Part shown: positions 1 to 8,900 of the stretch, one piece after another
Layout of the letters: each line of letters starts with the position of its first letter
Position numbering within the stretch: the stretch's first letter is position 1
Source: JAEMQF01 sp963791595
GTDB taxonomy: Bacteria > Pseudomonadota > Gammaproteobacteria > Burkholderiales > Burkholderiaceae_C
Direction of reading: 5' to 3'
NCBI GenBank assembly: GCA_963791595.1
Contig: CAWBTF010000001.1
Coordinates: forward strand, 62,001 to 126,000
Length of the DNA: 64,000 nucleotides
The notes under the pieces: model-generated
The model's input: only the letters and a program-made list of their open reading frames with translations
What the model was told of the DNA's origin: nothing
The model's database searches: none
Position numbers and translations under genes: made by a program

Positions 1-2
1 AT

Positions 3-16
3 TTGATGCAGATCAG
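3..16. promoter_or_regulatory. FNR/ANR-type binding site 1 upstream of hupS
   Basis: The sequence TTGATGCAGATCAG fits the FNR consensus TTGAT-N4-ATCAA with one mismatch. It lies about 215 bp before the hupS start. A second site with the same arms lies 106 bp downstream. FNR-type control of uptake hydrogenase genes is known in several proteobacteria; that it operates here is inferred. Confidence 0.6.
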
Positions 17-108
17 ACCTTCACCGCGACGGTGATGCTTGACGGAATGAGTCTTCCGCGGCTGCGTAAGCTCCGGCGCAAACGCCGCGGTGCCGCGTCG
101 CTCTTTCG

Positions 109-122
109 TTGATCTGGATCAG
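109..122. promoter_or_regulatory. FNR/ANR-type binding site 2 upstream of hupS
   Basis: TTGATCTGGATCAG matches TTGAT-N4-ATCAA at nine of ten fixed positions. It is centred about 115 bp before the hupS start codon, a plausible activator position if transcription begins around 150-180. I could not place a convincing sigma70 or sigma54 promoter between it and the gene. Confidence 0.65.
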
Positions 123-229
123 CACGGCGCGCGACCGGCGGTTCACACTGTCTCAAGTGGATGCCGCACGCTTGATGACAAGTTGCGCAGCATTGGGTCA
201 CCAACATCCCGACCAACAAGGGGACGCCC

Positions 230-1327
230 ATGACCGAGACCTTCTACGAAGTCATGCGCCGGCAGGGCATCACCCGCCGCAGCTACCTGAAGTTCTGCAG
301 CCTGACCGCGGCGTCGCTTGGTTTGGCGCCATCGTTCGCGCCGCAGATCGCGCATGCGCTCGAGACCAAGCCGCGCACGCCGGTGTTGTGGCTGCACGGG
401 CTGGAGTGCACCTGCTGCACCGAATCGTTCATCCGCTCGGCGCACCCGCTCGCGAAAGACGTGGTGCTGTCGATGATCTCGCTCGACTACGACGACACGA
501 TCATGGCCGCCGCCGGCCACCAGGCCGAGGCCGCTCTCGAGCAGGTGATGAAGGACTACAAGGGCAACTACATCCTCGCCTGCGAGGGCAACCCGCCGCT
601 CGGCGAAGACGGCATGTACTGCATGCCCGGCGGCAAGCCCTTCGTCGAGAAGCTCAAGCATGTCGCAAAGGACGCGAAGGCGATCATCGCCTGGGGCTCG
701 TGCGCGTCTTGGGGCTGCGTGCAGGCGGCGAAGCCGAACCCGACGACCGCGGTGCCGATTGACAAGGTGATCACCGACAAGCCGATCGTCAAGGTGCCGG
801 GCTGTCCGCCGATCCCCGAAGTGATGACCGCCGTCGTGACCTACATCGCGACGTTCGACCGCCTGCCCGAGCTCGACCGCCAGGGCCGGCCGAAGATGTT
901 CTACAGCCAGCGCATCCACGACAAGTGCTATCGGCGCCCGCACTTCGACGCCGGCCAGTTCGTCGAGAAGTGGGACGACGAAGGCGCGAAGGCGGGCTAC
1001 TGCCTGTACAAGGTCGGCTGCAAGGGGCCGACGACGTACAACGCGTGTTCGACGACGCGCTGGAACGAAGGCGTGTCGTTCCCCATCGGTTCCGGCCACG
1101 GCTGCATCGGCTGCTCGGAAGACGGGTTCTGGGACAAGGGCTCGTTCTACGAGCGCCTGACCAACATCACGCAGTTCGGCATTGAAGCGAACGCCGACAA
1201 GGTGGGCCTGGTCGTCGCCGGTGCCACCGGCGCTGCGGCGGTGGCGCACGCTGCGGTGAGCGCGATCAAACGTGCCTCGGATCGCGGCAAGGCCGAGGCT
1301 GAGACGAGCAACCAGGCGGAGCACTGA
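230..1327 (+). CDS. hupS: Uptake [NiFe]-hydrogenase small subunit, O2-tolerant type
   Basis: Electron-transfer subunit of the membrane-bound uptake hydrogenase. It carries three iron-sulfur clusters that take electrons from the HupL active site to cytochrome b. The 365-residue protein starts with a Tat signal (RRSYLK, residues 16-21) and has a C-terminal hydrophobic anchor from about residue 323. The proximal-cluster motif LECTCC puts cysteines at 60, 62 and 63, and another cysteine is at 131 in GMYC. These extra cysteines (62 and 131) are the hallmark of O2-tolerant group 1d enzymes such as Ralstonia HoxK, which build a [4Fe-3S] cluster. GCPP (192) and the later CYRR, CKGPTTYNAC and GCIGC motifs supply the remaining ligands. 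AAGGGGA precedes the ATG as ribosome binding site. hupL follows 2 bp downstream. Confidence 0.97.
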   Translation: MTETFYEVMRRQGITRRSYLKFCSLTAASLGLAPSFAPQIAHALETKPRTPVLWLHGLECTCCTESFIRSAHPLAKDVVLSMISLDYDDTIMAAAGHQAEAALEQVMKDYKGNYILACEGNPPLGEDGMYCMPGGKPFVEKLKHVAKDAKAIIAWGSCASWGCVQAAKPNPTTAVPIDKVITDKPIVKVPGCPPIPEVMTAVVTYIATFDRLPELDRQGRPKMFYSQRIHDKCYRRPHFDAGQFVEKWDDEGAKAGYCLYKVGCKGPTTYNACSTTRWNEGVSFPIGSGHGCIGCSEDGFWDKGSFYERLTNITQFGIEANADKVGLVVAGATGAAAVAHAAVSAIKRASDRGKAEAETSNQAEH

Positions 1328-1329
1328 TC

Positions 1330-3123
1330 ATGGCCGTCATCGAAACCCAAGGCTTCAAGCTCGACAACAGCGGCAAGCGCATCGTCGTCGACCCGGTCAC
1401 GCGCATCGAGGGGCATTTGCGGGTCGAGGTCAATCTCGACGACAAGAACGTCATCCGCAATGCGGTCTCCACCGGCACGATGTGGCGTGGCCTCGAGGTC
1501 ATCCTCAAGGGCCGCGACCCGCGCGACGCGTGGGCGTTCACCGAGCGCATCTGCGGCGTGTGCACGGGCGTGCACGCGCTCACGTCGGTGCGCGCGGTCG
1601 AAGACGCGCTGAAGATCCGCATCCCCGACAACGCGAACATCATCCGCAACCTGATGCACGCGACGCTCTACGCGCAAGACCACCTGGTGCACTTCTACCA
1701 CCTGCACGCGCTCGACTGGGTCGACGTGGTGAGCGCACTGAAGGCGGACCCGAAGAAGACGTCGGAGCTCGCGCAATCGATCAGTTCATGGCCGCTGTCG
1801 TCGCCAGGATATTTTCGCGACCTGCAGAACCGGCTGAAGAAGTTCGTCGACTCGGGCCAGCTCGGGCCGTTCCGCAACGGCTACTGGGGGCACCCGGCGT
1901 ACAAGCTGCCGGCCGAGGCGAACCTGATGGCGGTGGCGCATTACCTCGAAGCGCTCGACTTCCAGAAAGACATCGTGAAGATCCAGACGATCTTCGGCGG
2001 CAAGAACCCGCACCCGAACTGGCTGGTCGGCGGCGTGCCATGTTCGATCAACCTCGACGCCACCGGCGCCGTGGGCGCGATCAACATGGAGCGGCTGAAC
2101 ATGGTGTCGAAGATCATCGACGACACCATCGCTTTCATCGACAACGTCTACATTCCGGACCTGCTGGCGATCGCATCCTTCTACAAGGACTGGGGCGCGA
2201 TCGGCGGCGGCATCTCGAGCCAGAACCTGCTCGCCTACGGCGACTTCCCCGACATCGCGAACGACGATTCGAACAAGAGCCTGCTGATGCCGCGCGGCGC
2301 GATCGTCGGCGGCAAGCTCGGCGATGTGCAGTCCGTGGACCTGAAAGACCCGGCGCAGATCCAGGAGTTCGTCAGCCACAGTTGGTACAAGTACGGCGAC
2401 GAGACGAAAGGCCTGCACCCGTTCGACGGCGTCACCGACCCGAACTTCGCGCTCGGCAAGGCGACGAAGGGCACGAAGACGAACATCCAGTCGCTGGACG
2501 AATCGGCCAAGTACTCGTGGGTCAAGTCGCCGCGCTGGCGCGGCCAGCCGATGGAAGTGGGGCCGCTCGCGCGTTACGTGATCGCGTACGCGATGGGCAA
2601 ACCCGAGTTCAAGGAACCGGTCGACATGGTGCTCAAGAAACTCGACATTCCGCTCACCGCGCTGTTCTCCACGCTCGGCCGCACGGCGGCGCGTGGCCTG
2701 GAATGCTCGTGGGCGGCGCACAAGATGCGCCACTTCTTCGACAAGCTGATGGGCAACCTGAAGGCGGGCAACTTCGCCACCGCGAATGTGGACAGTTGGG
2801 AGCCCAAGACCTGGCCGGCCACTGCGCAAGGCGCGGGTTACTGCGAGGCGCCGCGCGGCGCGCTCGGCCACTGGATCAAGATCAAGGACACGCGCATCGA
2901 CAACTACCAATGCGTCGTGCCCACGACCTGGAACGCCGGTCCGCGCGACCACAAGAACCAGATCGGCGCCTATGAAGCCGCGCTGATGAACACGGCGATG
3001 GCCAAGCCCGACGAGCCGCTGGAGATCCTGCGCACGATCCACAGCTTCGACCCCTGCCTGGCGTGCGCGACGCACGTGATGTCGCCGGCGGGCGAAGAGA
3101 TCACGCGGGTGACGGTGAGTTGA
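1330..3123 (+). CDS. hupL: Uptake [NiFe]-hydrogenase large subunit
   Basis: Catalytic subunit that oxidises H2 at the NiFe(CN)2CO centre on the periplasmic side of the membrane. The 597-residue sequence has both nickel-binding motifs: RICGVC near the N terminus (Cys75, Cys78) and DPCLAC near the C terminus (Cys576, Cys579). The protein ends in ATH followed by the 15-residue tail VMSPAGEEITRVTVS. This fits processing by HupD after His582 once nickel is inserted. It has no signal peptide of its own and should be exported with HupS by the Tat pathway. It sits directly between hupS and hupC in the expected operon order. Confidence 0.98.
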   Translation: MAVIETQGFKLDNSGKRIVVDPVTRIEGHLRVEVNLDDKNVIRNAVSTGTMWRGLEVILKGRDPRDAWAFTERICGVCTGVHALTSVRAVEDALKIRIPDNANIIRNLMHATLYAQDHLVHFYHLHALDWVDVVSALKADPKKTSELAQSISSWPLSSPGYFRDLQNRLKKFVDSGQLGPFRNGYWGHPAYKLPAEANLMAVAHYLEALDFQKDIVKIQTIFGGKNPHPNWLVGGVPCSINLDATGAVGAINMERLNMVSKIIDDTIAFIDNVYIPDLLAIASFYKDWGAIGGGISSQNLLAYGDFPDIANDDSNKSLLMPRGAIVGGKLGDVQSVDLKDPAQIQEFVSHSWYKYGDETKGLHPFDGVTDPNFALGKATKGTKTNIQSLDESAKYSWVKSPRWRGQPMEVGPLARYVIAYAMGKPEFKEPVDMVLKKLDIPLTALFSTLGRTAARGLECSWAAHKMRHFFDKLMGNLKAGNFATANVDSWEPKTWPATAQGAGYCEAPRGALGHWIKIKDTRIDNYQCVVPTTWNAGPRDHKNQIGAYEAALMNTAMAKPDEPLEILRTIHSFDPCLACATHVMSPAGEEITRVTVS

Positions 3124-3141
3124 AACGCGGGGAGGATCATC

Positions 3142-3849
3142 ATGGCCAGAACCCTCACGATCACCACACCGGCCGAGAAGCGCTTTCCGGTCTACGTCTG
3201 GGAGCTGCCGGTGCGCATCTGGCACTGGGTGATGGCGATTTGCATGGTGGTGCTCGCGGTCACCGGCTACCTGATCGGCTCGCCCCTGCCGTCGATCGGC
3301 GGCGAGGCGAGCGAGCATTTCATGTTCGGCTACATCCGCTTCGCCCACTTCGCTGCAGCCTATGTGTTCGCGGTGTTGTTCGTGATGCGCGTGGTCTGGG
3401 CTTTCGTCGGCAACCGCTTCGCGCGCGAAATCTTCTCGGTGCCGGTGAAGCTGCTCGATGCGCAGTGGTGGTACGGCCTGATCGACCAGACGATGTACTA
3501 CCTGTTCCTGAAACGCAAGGCGCAGCCCTGGCAGGGCCACAACCCGCTCGCGATGGCCGGAATGTTCTTCATGTACGTGCTCGGCACGGTGTTCATGATT
3601 TGTACCGGCTTCGCACTGTACGGCGAGGGGCTGGGCATGGAGAGCTGGGCGTTCGCGATGTTCACGTCGTGGGTGATGCCGCTGCTCGGCTACAGCCAGA
3701 ACGTGCACACGTTTCACCACCTCGGCATGTGGTACCTGATCATGTTCACGATCGTGCACCTGTACATGGTGGTCCGTGAAGACATCATGTCCGGCGAGAC
3801 CGTGATGAGCACGATGGTCAACGGCTGGCGCGTGGAGAAGAAATCATGA
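3142..3849 (+). CDS. hupC: Hydrogenase b-type cytochrome subunit
   Basis: Membrane anchor (HupC/HyaC/HoxZ family) that passes electrons from HupS to the quinone pool. The 235 residues contain four hydrophobic segments: about 25-45, 60-85, 130-155 and 185-205. Candidate haem-ligand histidines lie in WELPVRIWHW, FAHF and the HTFHHLGMW/IVHLY region. It starts with a GGAGG-type site (GGGGAGGATC) before the ATG and lies 18 bp after hupL. The gene product completes the HupSLC core complex. Confidence 0.95.
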   Translation: MARTLTITTPAEKRFPVYVWELPVRIWHWVMAICMVVLAVTGYLIGSPLPSIGGEASEHFMFGYIRFAHFAAAYVFAVLFVMRVVWAFVGNRFAREIFSVPVKLLDAQWWYGLIDQTMYYLFLKRKAQPWQGHNPLAMAGMFFMYVLGTVFMICTGFALYGEGLGMESWAFAMFTSWVMPLLGYSQNVHTFHHLGMWYLIMFTIVHLYMVVREDIMSGETVMSTMVNGWRVEKKS

Positions 3850-3874
3850 GTGCGCAGGGCGCGAGGGTGCATCC

Positions 3875-4537
3875 ATGAACTCCCGCCTGGGTGCCCAATT
3901 GCCGGTGCTGGCTCCCGCGATGAGCCAGGTGCTGGTGCTGGGCATCGGCAACCTGCTGTGGGCCGATGAAGGTTTCGGCGTTCGCGCCGCCGAGGTGCTG
4001 CACCAGCGCTGGCAGTTGCCCGACAACGTGTCGGTGATGGACGGCGGCACGCAGGGCCTGTACCTGCTCGACCATGTCTGCGGCGCGCAGCAGCTGCTCG
4101 TGTTCGACGCGGTCGACTACCAGATGGAGCCCGGCACGCTGCGGGTCTTTCGAGACGCCGAAGTGCCGGTCTGGAGCGACACGATGATGAGCCTGCACCA
4201 GGCGACCTTCCAGGAGCTGCTGGCGCTGGCCAGGCTGCGCGGCCGCTTTCCGAAGCACATCACGCTGATCGGCGTGCAGCCGGTCGTTCTCGACGACCTG
4301 GGCGGCAGCCTGAGCCCGCGGGTGCGCGCGCGCATCGACGAGGCGATCGGAATTGCGATCGATGAATTGGCCGCCTGGGGTGTCAGCGCGACGCCACGCG
4401 CACAGCCGCCCGGTGCGCCACTGTGCGCCGACGCACTGGCGATTCATGCGTACGAAGCGGGGCGGCCCTCGGCGAGCGAGGCGTGCCGGGTCGGCGATGC
4501 GCGCTTCATGAACCAGCAGCCAACGGGGTCGGGCTGA
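3875..4537 (+). CDS. hupD: Hydrogenase maturation endopeptidase
   Basis: Nickel-dependent checkpoint protease that removes the C-terminal tail of HupL (HupD/HoxM/HyaD family). The family's opening motif VLVLGIGNLLWADEGFGVR is intact; its Glu is a nickel ligand. DGGTQG and FDAVDY supply further conserved acidic residues, and MSLHQ is also conserved. The ATG at 3875 has a GAGG ribosome site at correct spacing. An in-frame ATG at 3920 matches the usual length of homologues better, so the first 15 residues may not be translated. The stop overlaps the hupF start (TGATG), implying translational coupling. Confidence 0.93.
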   Translation: MNSRLGAQLPVLAPAMSQVLVLGIGNLLWADEGFGVRAAEVLHQRWQLPDNVSVMDGGTQGLYLLDHVCGAQQLLVFDAVDYQMEPGTLRVFRDAEVPVWSDTMMSLHQATFQELLALARLRGRFPKHITLIGVQPVVLDDLGGSLSPRVRARIDEAIGIAIDELAAWGVSATPRAQPPGAPLCADALAIHAYEAGRPSASEACRVGDARFMNQQPTGSG

Positions 4538-4884
4538 TGTGCATCGGCGCCCCCATGCAGGTGGTCGCGCTGGAGGGCAGCTTCGCCTTGTGCGAGTGCG
4601 GCGACGCGCGCGAGCGCATCGACATGCTGCTGGTCGGTCCACAGGCGCCCGGAACCTGGGTGCTCGCGTCGCTGGGCGTTGCACGCCGCGTGCTCAGCGA
4701 CTTGGAAGCGAGCCAGGCGCGCGCGGCGCGCCATGCACTCGCGGCAGCGCTTGCCGGCGACACCGGAGTCGACGCCTTCTTTGCCGACCTGCTGGGTCGG
4801 GAACCCGAATTGCCAGCGCATCTGATGGCGCCTCCGGTGGCGGTCGGCTCCGACCCCGGAGCGTCGGCGGAGGCGAGCGCGTGA
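4537..4884 (+). CDS. hupF: HypC-family chaperone specific to uptake hydrogenase
   Basis: Small chaperone that binds the hydrogenase large-subunit precursor; HupF/HoxL proteins also protect the precursor from oxygen. It starts with the family signature MCIGAPMQV, whose Cys2 binds the precursor. The 115-residue length is longer than HypC because of a C-terminal extension, which is typical of HupF. The start codon overlaps the hupD stop and the end overlaps the GTG of hupG. A second family member, hypC, lies at 11233, so the locus has the common pair of paralogues. Confidence 0.92.
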   Translation: MCIGAPMQVVALEGSFALCECGDARERIDMLLVGPQAPGTWVLASLGVARRVLSDLEASQARAARHALAAALAGDTGVDAFFADLLGREPELPAHLMAPPVAVGSDPGASAEASA

Positions 4885-5354
4885 ACGCAGCGACCGAACC
4901 GGCTCAGGTGGCTGCGGCGCTGCACCCGCTGCTGCAGCGCTTGGTGCAGCAGACCAGTGGCGTGGTTCTGGATGCCGCCGGCCTGGACTCGTGGGCCCAG
5001 CAGAGCGGCGCGGCGATGCTGGTCTTTGCCGAGGACCCACAGCGCATCAAGGAGACGCTCGACCTCGCGGTGATCGTTCCTGAGCTGCACGCCGCGCAGG
5101 CGCGCGGGTTCCGTGTCGCGCTGCTGCCGCCGCCGGCGGCACGCGCTGTCGCGCCGCGCTATGGCGTTGTGCGCTGGCCCGCCTTCGTGATGCTGCGCGA
5201 CGGCCGCTATGTCGGCGCGGTGGAAGGGCTTCGCGATTGGGATGTGTACCTTGCCGAACTGCAACGCCTGCTCGCAGCAGCGCCGGCCCGGCCGCCGGGC
5301 GTGGGTATCGCGGTGAAGCGGGCCGGCGAGGCAGAGTCTCCGGCCTGCGGTTGA
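4881..5354 (+). CDS. hupG: Thioredoxin-fold hydrogenase assembly protein (HyaE family)
   Basis: HupG/HyaE/HoxO proteins are thioredoxin-like chaperones that bind the Tat signal of the small subunit during assembly. I see the family's VRWPAFVMLRDGRYVG segment (about residues 93-108), which corresponds to the cis-proline region of the thioredoxin fold. There is no CxxC pair, as expected for this family. The start is a GTG overlapping the hupF stop (GTGA). The reading frame runs 157 residues to a stop 11 bp before hupH. Confidence 0.85.
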   Translation: MNAATEPAQVAAALHPLLQRLVQQTSGVVLDAAGLDSWAQQSGAAMLVFAEDPQRIKETLDLAVIVPELHAAQARGFRVALLPPPAARAVAPRYGVVRWPAFVMLRDGRYVGAVEGLRDWDVYLAELQRLLAAAPARPPGVGIAVKRAGEAESPACG

Positions 5355-5365
5355 ATCGACGCGAG

Positions 5366-6247
5366 ATGCGGAACATCACCATTCCGATCCGCAGTCTGGC
5401 GGCCGAGCCGGCGGAGCCCGCCGAGCCCATCGTCGTGATGCCGATGCCGCACGAGATGGACACGTTCACGATGCCGCGGATTCCCGATCCGGGACCGGAT
5501 GCGGACGTTTCCGGCGCGCGCGACGTGCTGGAGCAATTCCTCGCGCGATTCGATGCCTGGTTGAACGGTGGGGCGGTGGGCGGCGGCGAGCCCGCGATCG
5601 ACTTGGCCGGCTTCGCGCTCGAAGCGCTGCGCGTGCTGAACGAGACGCTGGGTGAAGGCGAAGTCGCCGCGATCGTGAATCTCGATCTGGCCGGTCCGGA
5701 AGTGCGCATCCAGGAAACGGTCTTCCCAGGCGTCTGGCGCGAACAGCACTTCGGCAGCAGCGGCGCGCTGTTGCATGACTACCTCCGTGCCGCGACGATC
5801 CCGCCGCTGTTGCGTGCCGCCGCGGCGCAGTCGGCGGCAAGCCGCCTGCGCGTGCTCGATCTGCCCGCCGGTGCGATGAACGTTCCCCCGCTCTTGCACG
5901 AGCTTCAGGACGCGATGGACCGATGCGGCCCCGACACCCCGGCGCGCGTGATCAACCTGACGCTGTTGCCGCTGTCCCCCGACGACACCGCCCACCTCGA
6001 CCGAGTCCTCGACGGCGGCTCGGTCGTGATCCTGTCGCGCGGCTTCGGCAACTGCCGCATCAGCAGCACGGCGGCACGCAACGTGTGGCGCGTGCAGTAC
6101 TTCAACAACATGCAGACGCTCATCCTCAACACGCTCGAAGTCGTGCAGATCCCCGAGGCGGCGCTCGCCGACCGCGAAGACCTGGTCGAGACACGCGACC
6201 GGCTCGCCGACCTGGTGCGCTGGATGGGCGATTCCGTCGCTGCGTGA
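5366..6247 (+). CDS. hupH: Hydrogenase expression/formation protein, HyaF/HupH family
   Basis: Accessory protein for the uptake hydrogenase. Family members (HupH, HyaF, HoxQ) assist small-subunit maturation; the exact biochemical role is not settled. The 293-residue protein has the conserved C-terminal block LSRGFGNCRISST...VWRVQYFNNMQTLILNTLEV. The ATG at 5366 was chosen because the family begins with a short polar stretch close to IPIRSL. It ends overlapping the next gene's region by TGA/GTG. Confidence 0.9.
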   Translation: MRNITIPIRSLAAEPAEPAEPIVVMPMPHEMDTFTMPRIPDPGPDADVSGARDVLEQFLARFDAWLNGGAVGGGEPAIDLAGFALEALRVLNETLGEGEVAAIVNLDLAGPEVRIQETVFPGVWREQHFGSSGALLHDYLRAATIPPLLRAAAAQSAASRLRVLDLPAGAMNVPPLLHELQDAMDRCGPDTPARVINLTLLPLSPDDTAHLDRVLDGGSVVILSRGFGNCRISSTAARNVWRVQYFNNMQTLILNTLEVVQIPEAALADREDLVETRDRLADLVRWMGDSVAA

Positions 6248-6252
6248 ACGCC

Positions 6253-6483
6253 ATGGAGTACAAAGACGCCGCGATTCGGAACGGGCGAGCCGCGACGACG
6301 CGGCTCGAATGCAAGATCTGCTGGACCGTCTACGACCCGGCGCTCGGCGACGAGGTCTGGCAGATTCCCCCCGGCACGCCGTTTGACGCGCTGCCGTCGT
6401 ACTGGACCTGCCCGAACTGCGCGGCAGAGAAGAACAACTTCCTGGTGCTCGGCGAAGAGCGAACTTCTCATCCGGATGACTGA
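6253..6483 (+). CDS. hupI: Rubredoxin, hydrogenase-linked
   Basis: One-iron rubredoxin of the HupI/HoxR group, needed for hydrogenase assembly or function under oxygen. The two cysteine pairs are CKIC and CPNC, about 38 residues apart, with the aromatic residues usual for rubredoxin (W, Y, W). The 76-residue form starts at ATG 6253; a GTG at 6244 overlapping the hupH stop would add three residues. Its last codons overlap the hupK start. Confidence 0.93.
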   Translation: MEYKDAAIRNGRAATTRLECKICWTVYDPALGDEVWQIPPGTPFDALPSYWTCPNCAAEKNNFLVLGEERTSHPDD

Positions 6484-7693
6484 AGGGCACGCGCGCGCCG
6501 CCACGCGCCCGCCGGGGCCGGCATCCGCGGGCCCGGAGGGCGAGTTGTGCGTGCGCCTGCGCGTGCGCGGGCAGCGAATCGCGCAGGTTCATGTCGCCTC
6601 GACGCGGCCGGACGTTGCGCGGTCGGTGTTGCAGGGCCGCAGCCTCATCGAACTCGAAGCGGCGGTGCCGCTGTTGTTCTCGATCTGCTCGCGCTCGCAG
6701 GCGGCGACAAGCCTTCTGGCGTGCGCCGCCGCCGGCGGCACGGCGATCGGTAGCGCCGAACTGGCGCAGATGCGCCGCGGCGGTGACTTCGGAGTTGGTG
6801 CGCGAAGGCGCCTGGCGCACGCTGCTCGACTGGCCGCGGTGGATCGGCGAGGAGCCGGGTGACGAAGCCATCGCCGCCGCGCGCGCTTCGCTCGCCTGGA
6901 GCGCCGCGGCGCCGAGCAGCCCGCGCGTGCGGGACGCCGCGCGCCGCGAATCGATGCGCAGGGCGCACCAGATTGCGCTCGCGGTGTTCGCAACGAGCGC
7001 CGGCGAGTGGCTGGCGCTGGAATCGGCGGCCGAACTCGACCGTTGGGCCGACGCCGGGCCCACCGCCGCGGCGCGGCTGATCCGCAGCGTGCGCGATGAC
7101 GACGCGCGCGCGCCGCAGGGCGATGCGGGAGGCCTCCCGATCGCGCCCACAGCGCTGCTCGACAGCCGGCACCCCGAGTCCTGGCTCGAAGAAGTCTCCG
7201 ACGCGCTCGACGCCGATGCGGAATTCGACCAGCACCCGACCTGGCGCGGCGCGCCCGCCGAGACCGGTGCGCTGGCGCGGCGCCAAGCCGACCCGCTGCT
7301 GGCCGAACTGCTGCGCCGGCCAGATGCTCAAACCGCGCCACGAACCGCGGCGCGCTTCGTCGCACGCCTGCGCGAACTGGCGTCGGTGCTCGCGGGCAGA
7401 TCCACGGCGGCCGTGGGTGCGCAGGCTCTTGCGGCGCCCGGTGGCGGCATCGCCTGGGCTGAGAACGCGCGCGGCTTGCTGATCCATCAGGTGCGGATTC
7501 AGGCCGGCCGCGCCGTCGGCTACCGCATCGTCTCGCCGACGCAGTGGAATTTCCATCCCTGCGGGGCACTTGCGTCCGACGCTGCTCGGACGTTCCCGCG
7601 CGCGACTTGACGCTGGTCAAGCAGCGCGCGCAGCGGGTGGTTCATTCTCTGGATCCCTGTGTGGCCTGCCGAATCGAGATCGACGATGCATGA
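6476..7693 (+). CDS. hupK: HupK/HoxV scaffold protein, frameshifted in this sequence
   Basis: HupK/HoxV resembles a hydrogenase large subunit and is thought to act as a scaffold for Fe(CN)2CO assembly. The gene is readable across three frames: ATG 6476 to about 6778, then ELVREGAWRTLLDWP to about 7560, then a short stretch, then VVHSLDPCVACRIEIDDA ending at 7693. The C-terminal DPCVAC mimics the hydrogenase large subunit. Each break is resolved by removing one base: near 6778, in the stretch after WNFHP near 7565, and near 7600. The conserved sequence on both sides suggests sequencing error rather than decay. The stop overlaps the hypA start by 8 bp. Confidence 0.8.
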
Positions 7694-8027
7694 GATGGCG
7701 CTGGCGGAGAGCGTTCGCGAGATCGTCGACGCGACGGCGCGTCGCAATGGGGCGAGGCGTGTCGCCGCGGTTCGACTGGAAATCGGCGCACTGGCGATGG
7801 TCGAGGTCGACGCGATGCGCTTCGCGTTCGACGTGATCAAGCGTGGGTCGCTCGCCGACAGCGCGCGGCTCGAGATCGTCGAGGCGGCCGGACGCGCATG
7901 GTGCATGCGCTGCTCGCGGTCGGTGGAGATCGCACGGCGCGGCGATGCCTGCCCAAGCTGCAGCAGCCATCAGCTTCAGGTCAACGGCGGCGAGCGCATG
8001 CGGGTGCTCGAGATCGAAGTCGAATAA
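7686..8027 (+). CDS. hypA: Hydrogenase nickel insertion protein HypA
   Basis: Nickel metallochaperone that works with HypB to load nickel into the large-subunit precursor. It begins MHEMALAES, with the nickel-binding His2. It contains the zinc-site pairs CMRC and CPSC about 22 residues apart. The 113-residue length is normal. The start was placed at 7686 because His2 must follow the initiator Met. Confidence 0.95.
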   Translation: MHEMALAESVREIVDATARRNGARRVAAVRLEIGALAMVEVDAMRFAFDVIKRGSLADSARLEIVEAAGRAWCMRCSRSVEIARRGDACPSCSSHQLQVNGGERMRVLEIEVE

Positions 8028-8039
8028 AGGAGTGCGGTG

Positions 8040-8900
8040 ATGTGCATGACGTGCGGATGCGGCGGCGGCGAAGTCCAGGTCGAGGGCGCTGCTCGCGGGC
8101 AGGTGCACACCCACGCCGACGGCACAACGCACAGTCATGGGCATGGTCATCTCCACGACCACGAGCATCCGAATCCGCACGAACACCAACACGAACCCGC
8201 GCATGCGACCCGCTTGATCCAAGTCGAGCGCGACCTGCTCGCGAAGAACGACGCGATCGCGCAGCGCAACCGAAGCTGGTTCGCCGAGCGCGGCATCTTC
8301 GCTCTGAACCTGGTGTCCAGCCCCGGCTCGGGCAAGACGACGCTGTTGGTGCGCAGCATCGAACAGCTTGCGAATCGGTGGCCCATTGCGGTGATCGAGG
8401 GCGACCAGCAGACGACGCTCGACGCGCAGCGCATCCGCGCGACGGGCGCGCCGGCGATCCAGGTCAACACCGGCAAGGGCTGCCACCTCGACGCGGCGAT
8501 GGTCGAAGCGGCGCTCGCCCGGCTCGCGCCGAAGGACAATGGCGTGCTGCTGATCGAAAACGTCGGCAACCTGGTCTGCCCGGCGGGCTTCGACCTCGGC
8601 GAGGCGCACAAGGTCGTGGTGCTGTCGGTCACGGAAGGCGAGGACAAGCCACTCAAGTACCCCGACATGTTCGCGGCGGCGTCGCTGATGCTGCTGAACA
8701 AGGTCGACCTGCTGCCCTACCTGAATTTCGACGTGGACCAATGCGTCGCGAACGCGCGGCGCATCAACCCCGACATCGACGTGATCCAGACCTCGGCGAC
8801 CAGCGGGCAGGGCATGTCCGCTTGGGCTGCGTGGCTCGAACGCGGCGCACGCTGGGCGCGCCAGCAGGCGGCGCATCATGTTGCAACGATCAACGCCTGA
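8040..8900 (+). CDS. hypB: Hydrogenase nickel incorporation GTPase HypB
   Basis: GTPase that delivers nickel to HypA or the hydrogenase precursor. The N terminus has a metal-binding MCMTCGCGGG motif, then a histidine-rich stretch (about residues 22-60: HTHADGTTHSHGHGH and onward) likely to store nickel. The G domain follows, with the P-loop SSPGSGKTTLL (about residues 96-106), EGDQQT, and the NKVDLLPY guanine-specificity motif. The ATG at 8040 is preceded by AAAGGAG; a GTG one codon upstream is possible. It overlaps hypF by 23 bp. Confidence 0.96.
   Translation: MCMTCGCGGGEVQVEGAARGQVHTHADGTTHSHGHGHLHDHEHPNPHEHQHEPAHATRLIQVERDLLAKNDAIAQRNRSWFAERGIFALNLVSSPGSGKTTLLVRSIEQLANRWPIAVIEGDQQTTLDAQRIRATGAPAIQVNTGKGCHLDAAMVEAALARLAPKDNGVLLIENVGNLVCPAGFDLGEAHKVVVLSVTEGEDKPLKYPDMFAAASLMLLNKVDLLPYLNFDVDQCVANARRINPDIDVIQTSATSGQGMSAWAAWLERGARWARQQAAHHVATINA

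Noticed and set aside
120..229. Possible sigma54 promoter before hupS
   Set aside because: GG and GC elements occur, but none has the required GG-N10-GC spacing with the flanking consensus.
3176..3189. A GAAGCGCTTTCC site resembling the LacI operator
   Set aside because: It lies inside hupC, matches only part of the palindrome, and is far from glucan genes; a chance match is likely.
6476..7693. Calling hupK a true pseudogene
   Set aside because: Conserved protein on both sides of every break and the uniform single-base insertions seen elsewhere favour sequencing error.
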